Origin: Streptomyces sp. CB00316 | GTDB taxonomy: Bacteria; Actinomycetota; Actinomycetes; Streptomycetales; Streptomycetaceae | NCBI RefSeq assembly: GCF_001905595.1 | Contig: NZ_LIXI01000005.1 | Span: forward strand, 124,001 to 188,000 | Reading direction: 5' to 3' | Length of the DNA stretch: 64,000 bases | Part shown: piece after piece, positions 8,374 to 18,800 of the stretch | Position numbering within the stretch: the stretch's first letter is position 1 | How the letters are laid out: each line of letters starts with the position of its first letter | Made by a program: the position numbers and the translations under genes | Notes under the pieces: model-generated | What the model was told of the DNA's origin: nothing | Database searches by the model: none | Seen by the model: the letters and a program-made list of their open reading frames with translations, nothing else

Positions 8374-9672
8374 TCATGGACAGGCGCCGGTGGCGATGGT
8401 GTAGTGGCCCGCCGGTGACTCCCTGAGGGTGTGGGTCACGAAGGTGTTGTAGAGGCCGAGGTTCTGGCCGGAGCCCTTCGCGTACGCGTAGCCGCCGGTG
8501 GTGGTGGCGCGGCCCGCGCGTACGTGCTCGTAGTTGCTCGCGGTCCAGCAGGCGGCGGGCTCGGTGGGCGGGTCCACGGGAGGCTCGGTGGTGGTGCCCG
8601 CGAGCCCGAAGAAGCGGGTGATCCAGTAGCTGGAGCAGATCGAGGCGATGAAGTGCTGGGTGCCGGTGGCGCCGCACTGTTCGGGGCCGCTGCCAGGGGC
8701 GACCGGGGTGCCGTGGCCGATGCCCGGCACCTTGTCGACCTCGACGGCCGCCTGTCCGGCAGTCGGCCCGTACTCGCTCCTGCGGGTGTTGTCGGGGCCG
8801 AGCGTGGAGGTGCGGGAGGGGGTCTGGCCGAGGCCGTGGACCGCCGTCCACTGGTCCCGCAGCTCGTCGGCGTTCCTCGGGGCGACGGTCGCGTCGTTGT
8901 CCCCGTGCCAGATGGCGACCCTCGGCCAGGGGCCGGCGAACCCGGGGTGCGCGTCGCGTACGGCCTGCGCCCAGGCGGCCGGCGTGCGGTCGGCGCCGGG
9001 GCTCATGCAGCTGAACGCGGAGACCACGTCGACCCCGCAGCCGTACGGGATTCCGGCGACCACCGCGCCCGCGGCGAACACCTCCGGGTAGGCCGCGAGC
9101 ATCACCGAGGTCATCGCCCCGCCCGCCGAGAGGCCCGTGACGTGGGCCTTGGCCGGGTCGGTGCCGTACACGGTGGTGGCGTGGGCGACCATCTGCCGGA
9201 TCGAGGCGGCCTCGCCCTGGCCTCGCCGGTTGTCGCCCGGCTGGAACCAGTTGAAGCACTTGCTGGCGTTGTTGGCGGTGGTGGTCTCGGCGTAGACGAC
9301 CAGGAAGCCGTGCCGGTCGGCGAAGGTGTCGAGCCCGGAGTTGTCGGCGTAGATCTGCGCGCTCTGGGTGCAGCCGTGCAGGGCGACGACGACGGGGGCG
9401 TTGGCGGGGAGGGCGGCGGGGCGGTGGACGTACATGGTGAGGGCGCCGGGGTTGGCGCCGAAGCTGGTGACGCGTTCCAGGGCGGCGGCGGCCCTCGGGG
9501 CGGCGGCCGGCGCGACAGTTGCCGCCCGCGCCTCGGCCGCCGGGGGGACGAGCGCCGCTCCGGTGGCGAGCGTGACGGCGGCGGCGAGCGCGGCGACGGT
9601 GCGGCTCCAGCGCCCGCCGCGTCGTGGCCTGCCTGGTGATGGTGCCGGGTGCGATGGCGTGACGTACGGCAA
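8374..9672 (-). CDS. phaZ: Extracellular poly(3-hydroxybutyrate) depolymerase family esterase
   Basis: Secreted esterase of the PHB depolymerase family, 432 aa. After a signal peptide (about residues 20-50, Ala-rich) the catalytic domain shows an oxyanion motif HGC at residues 99-101, lipase box GLSAGG with Ser near 182, an acidic pair in HGDND near 258-260, and GIGHGTP with His near 320. Oxyanion before Ser, then Asp, then His is the type I order. A short Pro/Thr linker (TTTEPPVDPPTEP, about 360-372) leads to a C-terminal module of about 60 residues (CWTASNYEHV to GHYTIATGACP) that may bind the polymer. The start is TTG 9672 with GGGAGG 5 nt upstream. It hydrolyses extracellular PHB or similar short-chain polyester; the flanking 3HB catabolic genes support this. 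Confidence 0.87.
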   Translation of the reverse strand: MPYVTPSHPAPSPGRPRRGGRWSRTVAALAAAVTLATGAALVPPAAEARAATVAPAAAPRAAAALERVTSFGANPGALTMYVHRPAALPANAPVVVALHGCTQSAQIYADNSGLDTFADRHGFLVVYAETTTANNASKCFNWFQPGDNRRGQGEAASIRQMVAHATTVYGTDPAKAHVTGLSAGGAMTSVMLAAYPEVFAAGAVVAGIPYGCGVDVVSAFSCMSPGADRTPAAWAQAVRDAHPGFAGPWPRVAIWHGDNDATVAPRNADELRDQWTAVHGLGQTPSRTSTLGPDNTRRSEYGPTAGQAAVEVDKVPGIGHGTPVAPGSGPEQCGATGTQHFIASICSSYWITRFFGLAGTTTEPPVDPPTEPAACWTASNYEHVRAGRATTTGGYAYAKGSGQNLGLYNTFVTHTLRESPAGHYTIATGACP

Positions 9673-9694
9673 GGTGACCTCCCGTGGGCGGCGG

Positions 9695-9718
9695 CACGGG
9701 ATCGCCCGTGATCCCGTG
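9695..9718. promoter_or_regulatory. Interrupted palindrome upstream of phaZ
   Basis: Perfect 9-bp inverted repeat CACGGGATC / GATCCCGTG separated by 6 nt, 23 nt upstream of the phaZ start in the 186-nt gap between scoB and phaZ. Spacing and symmetry are operator-like, and a hairpin at this place could also end scoAB transcription. Which of the two roles applies cannot be decided by eye. Confidence 0.35.
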
Positions 9719-9858
9719 GCTCCGGAGGCGCTGTCCCGCAGAGCCTCCGAGGTCCGTCACCGTAGGAAGCGCGCGGTGGGCCGGGGAATGGCGGTGCCCG
9801 CCACAACCCGGCCCGGAACGGGGTGCCGCCACCCGTTGTGGGAGCACGCGCCCCGCTG

Positions 9859-10515
9859 CTACGCGCGCAGCGGTTCGAGGGCCGTCCCCACGGTCAGCTC
9901 CGCACCCGTGGCGGCCCGGACCTCGTCCACCGTCACGCCGTCCGCCAGTTCCCGCAGCAGGAACCCCTCGGCGGTGATGTCCAGCACCGCGAGATCCGTG
10001 ATGACCTGGTGCACCACGCCCCGTCCGGTGAGCGGCAGCGTGCACTCCCCCAGCAGCTTCGGCGAACCGTCCCGCGCGGTGTGCTCCATCACCACGATGA
10101 CGTGCCCGGCCCCGTGGACGAGGTCCATGGCCCCGCCCATCCCCTTGACCACCTTGCCCGGGATCACCCAGTTCGCGAGGTCCCCGGAGGCGGAGACCTG
10201 CATGGCCCCCAGCACCGCCACGTCGATGTGGCCTCCTCTGATCATCGCGAAGGAGAGCGCGGAGTCGACGCAGGAGCCGCCGGGCAGCAGGGTCACCGTC
10301 TCCTTGCCCGCGTTGACGAGATCGGGCAGGACCTCGCTCTCCTCGGGGTACGGGCCGACGCCCAGCAGGCCGTTCTCCGACTGGATCACCACCTCCACGC
10401 CCTCGGGCAGGAAGTTCGGGATCAGGGTCGGCAGGCCGATGCCGAGGTTGACGTAACTGCCGTCGGCCAGCTCCCGGGCGGCGCGGGCCGCCATCTGTTC
10501 CCGGGTCAGTGCCAT
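9859..10515 (-). CDS. scoB: 3-oxoacid CoA-transferase subunit B
   Basis: Beta subunit of a two-chain succinyl-CoA:3-ketoacid (acetoacetate) CoA-transferase; with ScoA it converts acetoacetate to acetoacetyl-CoA. The catalytic glutamate lies in SENG at residues 46-49 (Glu47), preceded by the glycine-rich [29 protein letters not shown] and [13 protein letters not shown] are typical family blocks. It is 218 aa, normal for PcaJ/ScoB/AtoA subunits. The ATG at 10515 lies 1 nt after the scoA stop codon, so the two are coupled. A 3-oxoadipate CoA-transferase (PcaJ) is the main alternative, but no beta-ketoadipate genes are nearby and the neighbours point to 3-hydroxybutyrate/acetoacetate use. Confidence 0.92.
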   Translation of the reverse strand: MALTREQMAARAARELADGSYVNLGIGLPTLIPNFLPEGVEVVIQSENGLLGVGPYPEESEVLPDLVNAGKETVTLLPGGSCVDSALSFAMIRGGHIDVAVLGAMQVSASGDLANWVIPGKVVKGMGGAMDLVHGAGHVIVVMEHTARDGSPKLLGECTLPLTGRGVVHQVITDLAVLDITAEGFLLRELADGVTVDEVRAATGAELTVGTALEPLRA

Positions 10516-10516
10516 G

Positions 10517-11287
10517 TCAGGCCTCCACGCGTACGGTGCGGCGCTCCACGCGCTTCTCCGCGCGCGGGTCGCCGGGCTTCACGGGGACGACCCGCTGGAC
10601 GAAGATCCCGGGCAGATGGATGTCGTCGGGGGCGAGTTCGCCGGGCTCGACGAGCTCCTCGACCTCCGCGATCGTGACGCGTCCGGCCATGGCGGCCAGG
10701 GGGTTGAAGTTGCGGGCGGAGGAGTGGAAGCGGAGGTTGCCGTGCCGGTCGCCGACGGCCGCGCGGACCAGGGCGAAGTCGGTGGTGATGCCCTCCTCCA
10801 GGAGGTGGTCCCGGCCGTCGAAGACCCGTGTCTCCTTGGGCGGTGAGGCGACGGTGACCGAGCCGTCGGTGCCGTACCGCCAGGGCAGTCCGCCCTCCTC
10901 GATCCAGGTGCCCGCACCGGCCGGGGTGTAGAACGCGGGGATGCCCGAGCCGCCGGCCCGCAGCCGTTCCGCCAGGGTGCCCTGGGGGACCAGCTCCACC
11001 TCCAGCTCACCGTGGAGGTACTGCCGGGCGAACTCCTTGTTCTCGCCCACGTACGAGCTGGTCATCCGGGAGATCAGCCCCGCTCGCAGCAGGAGGCCGA
11101 GGCCCCAGTCGTCCACCCCGCAGTTGTTCGACACCACCCGAAGTCCGCCCGCGCCCCGGTCCAGCAGGGCGTGGATCAGCACGCCGGGGATGCCGCAGAG
11201 ACCGAATCCACCCACCGCCAGCGACGCCCCGGCCGCCACGTCCGCGATCGCGTCCGCCGGGTCGGCGACCACCTTGTCCACACTCAT
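10517..11287 (-). CDS. scoA: 3-oxoacid CoA-transferase subunit A
   Basis: Alpha subunit of the acetoacetate CoA-transferase. Recognised by [14 protein letters not shown] near residue 27, [23 protein letters not shown], and [18 protein letters not shown] followed by [10 protein letters not shown]. It is 256 aa. The start at ATG 11287 follows GAGAGGG at normal spacing. It is the first gene of the minus-strand block that runs through scoB, phaZ, a second secreted hydrolase, bdhA, a permease and a regulator, so its product is expected to activate acetoacetate formed by the dehydrogenase and feed acetoacetyl-CoA to thiolysis. Codon usage matches the neighbours. Confidence 0.92.
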   Translation of the reverse strand: MSVDKVVADPADAIADVAAGASLAVGGFGLCGIPGVLIHALLDRGAGGLRVVSNNCGVDDWGLGLLLRAGLISRMTSSYVGENKEFARQYLHGELEVELVPQGTLAERLRAGGSGIPAFYTPAGAGTWIEEGGLPWRYGTDGSVTVASPPKETRVFDGRDHLLEEGITTDFALVRAAVGDRHGNLRFHSSARNFNPLAAMAGRVTIAEVEELVEPGELAPDDIHLPGIFVQRVVPVKPGDPRAEKRVERRTVRVEA

Positions 11288-13013
<1,726 letters not shown>

Positions 13014-13039
13014 GAGCACCCCGCCGGACGTGCGCGAGG

Positions 13040-13075
13040 CCAGGGCCTGGAGGGCGGAAGCGTTCCAGGCCCTGG
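13040..13075 (+). terminator. Hairpin terminator after the terpene synthase
   Basis: Perfect 12-bp arms CCAGGGCCTGGA (13040-13051) and TCCAGGCCCTGG (13064-13075) with a 12-nt loop, beginning 26 nt after the terpene synthase stop codon. There is no clear U-tract, as is usual in high-GC actinomycetes. Confidence 0.65.
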
Positions 13076-13293
13076 GGTCCGGTCCCTCGTCCCGCAAGAG
13101 GCCGATCGGATCACATCGCGACCGATCGGGAAAGAAACAGGCCCGGTCGGAAGCGATCGCATGGAAGACTGTCCCGCGCAAGCATGTCCCGGGCCGCCCC
13201 ACCGGCCGGGCCGACCACTTCGTCGTGCCCCCGGTCAGCGACTGACCGGTCGGAATGTCATGTCTTCCACCACAGTCCCCGGGGAAATCACAC

Positions 13294-15630
13294 GTGAGAT
13301 CACAGCGAAGAATATGGACCACGGCTGCCGTCGCGACCGCGGCCGTGACGGGCGTCCTGGTGTTCCAGGGCGTCACGGGCGGCTCCTCCCCCGCCGGTGA
13401 GGCGGACGCCAAGTCCGCTCCCGCGGAGGCGGATGTCTACCGGACCCCGCTCAAGACCTCCGAGGACGGCGCCTCCGCCTCTCTCCCCAAGCGCTCCACC
13501 GAGCGGTTCAGCCTGCTCGGCGTGACGTGGACCGACCCCGCCGCCAAGGTGACCGGCCGGGTCGAGGCCCGTACCCGCTCCGCCGCCACCGGCGAGTGGA
13601 CCGGCTGGCTGCCTCTGGACACCGAGATCGACGGGCGCACCGAGGCCGGCCGGGCCGGCGTCCGGGGCACCACCGAACCGCGCTGGGTCGGCCCGTCCAA
13701 CGGCGTCGAGGTCCGGATCAGCGCCGCCGACGGCGTCAAGGCCGGGCTCCCCGCAGGGCTGCGGCTGGACACCGTGGACCCGGGCGGCAACACCACCCCG
13801 CTCGCCGCCGAACCGGCCGCGTTCGCCGCCGAGCCCGCCGCGTTCGCCGCCGAGGAGACGCCGACCGAGGAACCGACGCCGTCCGACGAGCCCTCCTCCG
13901 AGGAACCGTCGGAGGAGCCTTCCCCGGAGCCGCCCGCCCCCACCGCGACGACCGCGTCCCCGACGCCGCCGGCCCCGAGCCCCACCCCGTCCCGGAGCGC
14001 GACTCCGAGTCCGCCCCCCACCACCGCGTCGCCCACGCCGAGCGTCACGCCGACGCCCACCGCCACCACGACCCCGACGCTGCCGCCCGCCCCGCCTTCC
14101 ACGGCCCCGCAGCCGACGATCGTCTCGCGGGTCGCGTGGAAGGCCGACGAGTCGCTCAACAGCGAGTCGCCGGACTATCTGGAGAAGGTCAAGGCGGTCT
14201 TCGTCCACCACACCGCGCAGACCAACTCCTACTCCTGCGCCGACTCCGCGGCCATCGTGCGCGGGCTGCACACGTACCACGTGAAGTCGAACGGCTGGAA
14301 GGACCTCGGCTACAACTTCGTGGTCGACAAGTGCGGCACGATCTTCGAGGGTCGCAAGGGCGGTGTGGACCGGGCCGTGATGGGCGCGCACACCTACGGC
14401 TTCAACCGGGACACCACCGGGATCGCCGTGATCGGCATGCACACCGACACCACGGCCGCGAGCGCCGCGACCACCGCGGTCGCCCGGGTCGCCGCCTGGA
14501 AGCTCGGCCAGTACCAGGGCAACCCGGCGGGCACCGTCCAGCTGACCGCCGGGGCCGCGGGCGGCAACTTCTTCGGGGCGAAGTTCGCCGCCGGGGTGGC
14601 CTACCCCTTCCAGCAGATCTCCGGGCACCGGGACGGGTTCAACACCCAGTGCCCCGGTGGAAGCCTCTACGGCCAGCTCCCCACCATCCGCTCGCAGGCC
14701 GCCGCCCTGGTCACCGACGAGGTCACCGGCCTCGCCATCACCTCGGTGACCGGAGCGAGCGCCTCCGGCTCCACGTACTACACCAAGTCGGACATCACCG
14801 TGGGCTGGAAGGCGGCCACGCCCGCCGCCTTCGTCAAGAGTTACGAGCTGCTCGTCGGCGGCAAGCCGGTGGCCACCGTCACGGGCAACGACACCAAGGC
14901 CGCGGCCACCCTCGCGGTCGGCAGGCACTCCGTGCAGGTGCGGGCCACCCACCAGTCGGGCAAGGTCACCACGTCGGCGGCCGCGACGGTCGTCGCCGAC
15001 CGCACGGCCCCCGTCTTCACCACCAAGCCGGCCCTCACCCTGCGCGCCGGCACGGTGAACACGGGCGCCGTCCCGCTCACCCTGAAGTGGAAGGCCACCG
15101 ACGCCACCGCCCTCAAGGAGGTCCGGCTCACCGCGCCCGTCGCCAAGACGTACGGCCCGACGACCGGCAGCGCCTCGCACACCGCGAAGTCCGGCGTGGC
15201 GACCGCCTGGAAGATGGCGGCGTACGACCGCGCGGGCAACACGGCCGCCACCTCGGTCTCCGGGACCCCGGTGATCCTCCAGGAGACCTCAGCCACGAAG
15301 ACCGGGAAGTGGACGGCGAAGTCGTCCTCCAGCTACCTGGGCGGCAAGTCCCTGACCAGCAGCGCCAAGGGCGCTAGCCTGACCTGGACGTTCACCGGCC
15401 GGTCAGCCGCCTGGGTGGTGTCGCGAGCCGCCACTTCGGGCCAGGCCTACGTCTACGTCGACGGCACGAAGGTCGCCACGGTGGACCTGAAGTCCTCCAC
15501 CACCAAGTACCGGGACGCGATCTGGACGCGGTCCTGGTCGACCAGTGCGAAGCACACGGTCAAGATCGTGGTGGTCGGTACGTCGGGCCGCCCGACCCTC
15601 ACCACGGACGGGCTGGTCTACCTGAAGTAG
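13294..15630 (+). CDS. Secreted PGRP/amidase_2-type N-acetylmuramoyl-L-alanine amidase
   Basis: Exported peptidoglycan amidase of 778 aa. A signal peptide (VRSQRRIWTTAAVATAAVT, residues 1-19) is followed by a beta-rich domain (about 45-185), a Ser/Pro/Thr/Glu-rich linker (about 190-270), and a PGRP domain (about 275-465). Zinc ligands are visible: His in VFVHHTAQT near 305-306, His445 in SGHRD and Cys453 in TQCPGG; the conserved Tyr is in LGYNFVVD. The C-terminal 300 residues form Ig/Fn-like beta domains plus a final jelly-roll-like module, probably wall- or glycan-binding. GTG 13294 with GGGGAAAT upstream is preferred over ATG 13261-type starts because it opens directly on the signal peptide. 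Expected to cleave the amide between MurNAc and the stem peptide. Confidence 0.9.
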   Translation: MRSQRRIWTTAAVATAAVTGVLVFQGVTGGSSPAGEADAKSAPAEADVYRTPLKTSEDGASASLPKRSTERFSLLGVTWTDPAAKVTGRVEARTRSAATGEWTGWLPLDTEIDGRTEAGRAGVRGTTEPRWVGPSNGVEVRISAADGVKAGLPAGLRLDTVDPGGNTTPLAAEPAAFAAEPAAFAAEETPTEEPTPSDEPSSEEPSEEPSPEPPAPTATTASPTPPAPSPTPSRSATPSPPPTTASPTPSVTPTPTATTTPTLPPAPPSTAPQPTIVSRVAWKADESLNSESPDYLEKVKAVFVHHTAQTNSYSCADSAAIVRGLHTYHVKSNGWKDLGYNFVVDKCGTIFEGRKGGVDRAVMGAHTYGFNRDTTGIAVIGMHTDTTAASAATTAVARVAAWKLGQYQGNPAGTVQLTAGAAGGNFFGAKFAAGVAYPFQQISGHRDGFNTQCPGGSLYGQLPTIRSQAAALVTDEVTGLAITSVTGASASGSTYYTKSDITVGWKAATPAAFVKSYELLVGGKPVATVTGNDTKAAATLAVGRHSVQVRATHQSGKVTTSAAATVVADRTAPVFTTKPALTLRAGTVNTGAVPLTLKWKATDATALKEVRLTAPVAKTYGPTTGSASHTAKSGVATAWKMAAYDRAGNTAATSVSGTPVILQETSATKTGKWTAKSSSSYLGGKSLTSSAKGASLTWTFTGRSAAWVVSRAATSGQAYVYVDGTKVATVDLKSSTTKYRDAIWTRSWSTSAKHTVKIVVVGTSGRPTLTTDGLVYLK

Positions 15631-15690
15631 CCGGGTCCACGTGACGTGGGCCGCTGAGCCACCGCACCGCGAGAGGGGTTGGCACGCACC

Positions 15691-17160
15691 ATGTCCGACA
15701 TCGTGGAGGCCAGGGCCAGGACCGTGCAGGGCACCGTGCGCGGTGTGGTGGAGCGGGATGTCGCGGTCTTCCGCGGCATCCCGTACGCGGCCGCGCCGGT
15801 GGGCGCGCGGAGGTTCCGCGCGCCGGAGCCGCCGGAGCCGTGGGAAGGCGTGCGCGACGCCCTCGCGTTCGGGCCGACGGCACCCAAGCGGCCCTACGCC
15901 CCGCCCCTGGACCGGCTGCTCCCGGACCCGGCCGTGCCGGGCGAGGAGTGGCTCAACCTCAATGTGTGGACACCGTCCACCGAGAGGGCCGAGGGGCTTC
16001 CCGTACTCGTCTGGATCCACGGCGGTTCGCTGCTGCACGGCTCCTCGGCGGTGCCGGTGTACGACGGGTCCGCGTTCGCCCGGGACGGGGTGGTGCTCGT
16101 CTCCGTCAACTACCGCCTGGGCGTCGAGGGCTTCGGCCTCTTCCCGGACGCGCCCGCCAACCGGGGGCTGCTGGACCAGCTGGCGGCCCTGGAGTGGGTG
16201 CGGGACAACATCGCGGGGTTCGGCGGCGACCCGGACCGGGTGACGGTGGCCGGGGAGTCTGCGGGAGCGGTGAGCATCGGCGCCCTGCTGGCCACGGACC
16301 GGGCGGCGGGGCTGTTCCGGCGGGCGGTGCTCCAGAGCGGGGCGCCCGCCGCCCTCACCCCGGACGCCGCACGCCGGACGACCGAGCTGATCGCCGAGCG
16401 GCTCGGCGTCCCCGCCACGGCCGCCGCCCTGGCCGCCGTGGACCCGGAGGCGCTGCTGACCGCGCAGACCGGGGTGACGAGCGGCGGTAACCCGCTGACC
16501 GGCCGCAACTCCTTCCAGATCGTGGTGGACGGCGAACTGCTGACCCGGGACCCGGCCGAGGCGCCGCACACGGGCGCGGCGGCCGGGATCGACCTGCTGA
16601 TGGGGACGAACACCGAGGAGTACCGGCTCTGGTTCGTCCCCGGCGGCCTGACGGAACGGATCAGCAGGCTGAAGCTCCGCCTCGCCCTGCTGAAGTTCAA
16701 GGTCCCGAACGCGACCGCCCGCACCTACCGGGCCAACCGCCCCGATGCCACCCCGGGCGAACTCCTGGGCGCCCTCGCGACCGACCTCCTGCTGCGGGTC
16801 CCGCTCAACCGGCTGGCGGACGCGCGGGCCGATGCTCCGGGGTCCACGTACGTCTACGAGTTCGGCTGGCCCTCCCCCGTACAGCGGCTCGGTGCCTGTC
16901 ACGCGCTGGAGCTGGGGTTCGTCTTCGACACGCTCGCCCATCCCGACACGATGGCCCTGACCGGCCCTCACGCCCCGCAGGAGCTGGCCGACGCGATGCA
17001 CCGGGCGTGGGTGGAGTTCGCGACGACGGGGGACCCGGGCTGGCCGTCCTGGGACGCGTCGCGGCCCGTGCGGTTCTTCGGCCCGGGCGCTCTGGACCTC
17101 GTCCTGGCCCCACGCGACGACGAGTTGCGGGGCTGGGAGCCGTACCGGAAGCAGCCCTGA
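15691..17160 (+). CDS. Type B carboxylesterase/lipase (para-nitrobenzyl esterase family)
   Basis: Alpha/beta-hydrolase of 489 aa in the carboxylesterase type B family. The catalytic triad is visible: Ser190 in GESAGA, Glu309 in GTNTEEY and His404 in [12 protein letters not shown]. The oxyanion loop is HGGS (about residue 110), and [12 protein letters not shown] near the N-terminus is the standard family entry motif. There is no signal peptide, so it is cytosolic. ATG 15691 is chosen; TTG 15679 is only one base after the GAGAGGGG element and cannot be the start. It stands alone between the amidase and an EF-hand gene on the opposite strand. Substrate is unknown; family members hydrolyse many carboxylic esters. 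Confidence 0.92.
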   Translation: MSDIVEARARTVQGTVRGVVERDVAVFRGIPYAAAPVGARRFRAPEPPEPWEGVRDALAFGPTAPKRPYAPPLDRLLPDPAVPGEEWLNLNVWTPSTERAEGLPVLVWIHGGSLLHGSSAVPVYDGSAFARDGVVLVSVNYRLGVEGFGLFPDAPANRGLLDQLAALEWVRDNIAGFGGDPDRVTVAGESAGAVSIGALLATDRAAGLFRRAVLQSGAPAALTPDAARRTTELIAERLGVPATAAALAAVDPEALLTAQTGVTSGGNPLTGRNSFQIVVDGELLTRDPAEAPHTGAAAGIDLLMGTNTEEYRLWFVPGGLTERISRLKLRLALLKFKVPNATARTYRANRPDATPGELLGALATDLLLRVPLNRLADARADAPGSTYVYEFGWPSPVQRLGACHALELGFVFDTLAHPDTMALTGPHAPQELADAMHRAWVEFATTGDPGWPSWDASRPVRFFGPGALDLVLAPRDDELRGWEPYRKQP

Positions 17161-17311
17161 GGCCGCAGGGAGGTCCGGTGCGGGGCCGCGTCCCGGAGCA
17201 TCCGCCGCCGAGCAGCGCGCGTGCGGCGGCGGGCGACCCGCGCCAGAGCCACCTGGTCCGCAGGACGTACAGCAGGCCCCCGGTCCAATGCGGCCAGGGG
17301 CCCGTCGCGGC

Positions 17312-17527
17312 TCAGGCCTTGTTCTTCGCGGCCCAGAACTCGTCGAAGGTGAGCAGGCCGTCACCGTTGCCGTCGTGGGCGTTGATGATCGCCTGAGCCA
17401 CCGTCTCGGTGACGAACGGGTCGCCCAGCTGCGCCATCGCGCTCTTGTACTCGTTGGCCGTGATGAGACCGTCGCCGTTCGCGTCGAACTTCTCGAATAC
17501 CGTCCGCGCCGACTCGATGTCCGCCAC
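17312..17527 (-). CDS. Small two-EF-hand calcium-binding protein
   Basis: A 71-residue acidic protein consisting almost entirely of one EF-hand pair. Loop 1 is residues 15-26 (DANGDGLITANE) and loop 2 residues 52-63 (DGNGDGLLTFDE); both have Asp/Asn/Asp at positions 1, 3 and 5, Gly at 6 and Glu at 12, so both should bind Ca2+. The start is a GTG at 17527 with a GGGA element close upstream. Streptomycetes encode several calmodulin-like proteins of this size with roles in Ca2+ buffering and aerial growth, but no partner can be inferred from the neighbours here. Confidence 0.9.
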   Translation of the reverse strand: MADIESARTVFEKFDANGDGLITANEYKSAMAQLGDPFVTETVAQAIINAHDGNGDGLLTFDEFWAAKNKA

Positions 17528-17636
17528 TGTTCCCGCCCCTTCGTGGTGCCGAATGTCGGGATCAGATTATCGGGCCGTACGGGTGACGGATGCGGCGGCC
17601 GGGGGCGACGGGCCCCTGGTGCACCGGCCCCTGACG

Positions 17637-18425
17637 TCAGCTCAGCAGCTCCGTGGCCGTCACCGCGCGCAGCCCGCGCCGCTCGATCTCGGTGAGGAGC
17701 AGGGGCAGCGCGGCGACGGTGACGGGCCGGGCGAGGCTCAACCCCACCACGGAGCCGTGCCGGAGCTCGCCCGTCACCTTGCGCAGGACGGCCGGTACCC
17801 CGGTCGCGGCGTGGTCCAGGGACTCGACGTCGTACGACAGGACGTGCGGGTATCCGGCCCGCCGGGCGAGGTGCTCGACGAGCGGGGTGACATCGGGGCC
17901 CGGCGAGGGGCGGAACCAGGTGCCGATGGAGCCGGTGAGCCGGCGCAGCCGCCGGGCACAGGCGGCGATCTCCTCGTAAGCCGCCCGCTCGTCGAGGGCG
18001 GCGAGGTCCCGGTGGTTCTGGGTGTGGTTGCCGATCTCGTGGCCGCCGTCGAGGATCCGGCGGGCCATGGAGGGGTTCGCGTCGAGCCAGCTGCCGACGG
18101 CGAGGACGGTGACCCGGGCGCCGGCCCGTTCGATCCGGGCGAGCGCGGCGGCGGCGAGGCCGGGGTCGCCGCGGCCCTCGAAGGTGAGGGCGACGCGGGG
18201 CCGGCCGCGGGGGCCGTGGGTGATGCGGACGGGCAGGCCGGGGAAGCGGCGCGGGGTTCGCGCGGGGGTGGAGGCGTACGGGGGTGAGGGCGCGGGCGCC
18301 CCGCCGGCCGCGGCGGGCGCACTCCCCGGGCTCCTCGCGCAGCCCGCCGCGAAAGCTGCCGCGAGGAGCCCGGCGCCGGTGCCCAGCGCGTCGCGGCGGC
18401 GCATCGGCGCCATGCGTCCGTCCAT
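17637..18425 (-). CDS. NodB-like polysaccharide deacetylase lipoprotein lacking key catalytic residues
   Basis: Predicted lipoprotein of 262 aa. The N-terminus has RRRDALG followed by a hydrophobic stretch and lipobox AAGC (Cys near residue 29), compatible with Tat export and lipidation. The NodB fold is recognisable: His pair in GNHTQNH (about 130-136), FRPSPG corresponding to RxPxG, and YDVESLDH corresponding to motif 4. Two elements are altered: the canonical TFDDGP is TFEGRGDP, so the Asp-Asp catalytic/metal pair is lost, and the motif 5 histidine (usually IVLLHD) is replaced by VVGLSLA. The fold is therefore probably retained without normal deacetylase activity. The start is ATG 18425 after GAGG. 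Confidence 0.82.
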   Translation of the reverse strand: MDGRMAPMRRRDALGTGAGLLAAAFAAGCARSPGSAPAAAGGAPAPSPPYASTPARTPRRFPGLPVRITHGPRGRPRVALTFEGRGDPGLAAAALARIERAGARVTVLAVGSWLDANPSMARRILDGGHEIGNHTQNHRDLAALDERAAYEEIAACARRLRRLTGSIGTWFRPSPGPDVTPLVEHLARRAGYPHVLSYDVESLDHAATGVPAVLRKVTGELRHGSVVGLSLARPVTVAALPLLLTEIERRGLRAVTATELLS

Positions 18426-18740
18426 CCCCGGCCACCTCGCGTTCCACGGAGTCCCCGGGACACAGTAGAGGCGGAACAGGCGAAATATGCCGATTGACCG
18501 ATTACCGGAATGATCTATGAATCATTCATGCCGAACCATAAGAATGCACGGAAAGCCAGGTGAGTGACCGAGCCCACCTGTGATTCAGCTGAAAATGACC
18601 GATTGGCCCGATAATCACCCAACATGCTCCTTTGGCACCGAGGTCGCCCGTCTGCCATAGTCGGAGCCACGACCCCCATTGACCCGGGCCGAGGTCGTCG
18701 CAAGCGGCCGTGAACCCACCCCACCTTTCACGGCCTCCCA
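18426..18740. other. Intergenic region, low GC, no recognised gene
   Basis: About 315 nt between two minus-strand genes. The part 18480-18600 is unusually AT-rich for this window and contains the small inverted repeat AATGAT / ATCATT around 18510-18530. It is upstream of the deacetylase-like gene and probably carries its promoter. No tRNA cloverleaf, riboswitch or open frame with coding character was found. Confidence 0.45.
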
Positions 18741-18785
18741 CAGAAGCCCCCGCAGCGCCGCACCACGGCCGACCGGGGGCTTCTG
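18741..18785 (-). terminator. Hairpin terminator of the ATP-binding regulator gene
   Basis: Perfect 11-bp arms CAGAAGCCCCC (18741-18751) and GGGGGCTTCTG (18775-18785) separated by 23 nt. It lies 15 nt beyond the stop codon of the minus-strand gene at 18801. Confidence 0.65.
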
Positions 18786-18800
18786 TGCGTCCGGCAGGTC

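Noticed and set aside
13261..15377. Long frames on both strands across the amidase gene
   Set aside because: They are out-of-frame or antisense translations of a Ser/Pro/Thr-rich coding sequence; only the frame with the PGRP zinc ligands is real.
18480..18660. AT-richer stretch considered for a tRNA or small RNA
   Set aside because: No cloverleaf, no TTCGA T-loop with acceptor pairing, and no conserved RNA motif was found; it reads as promoter DNA.
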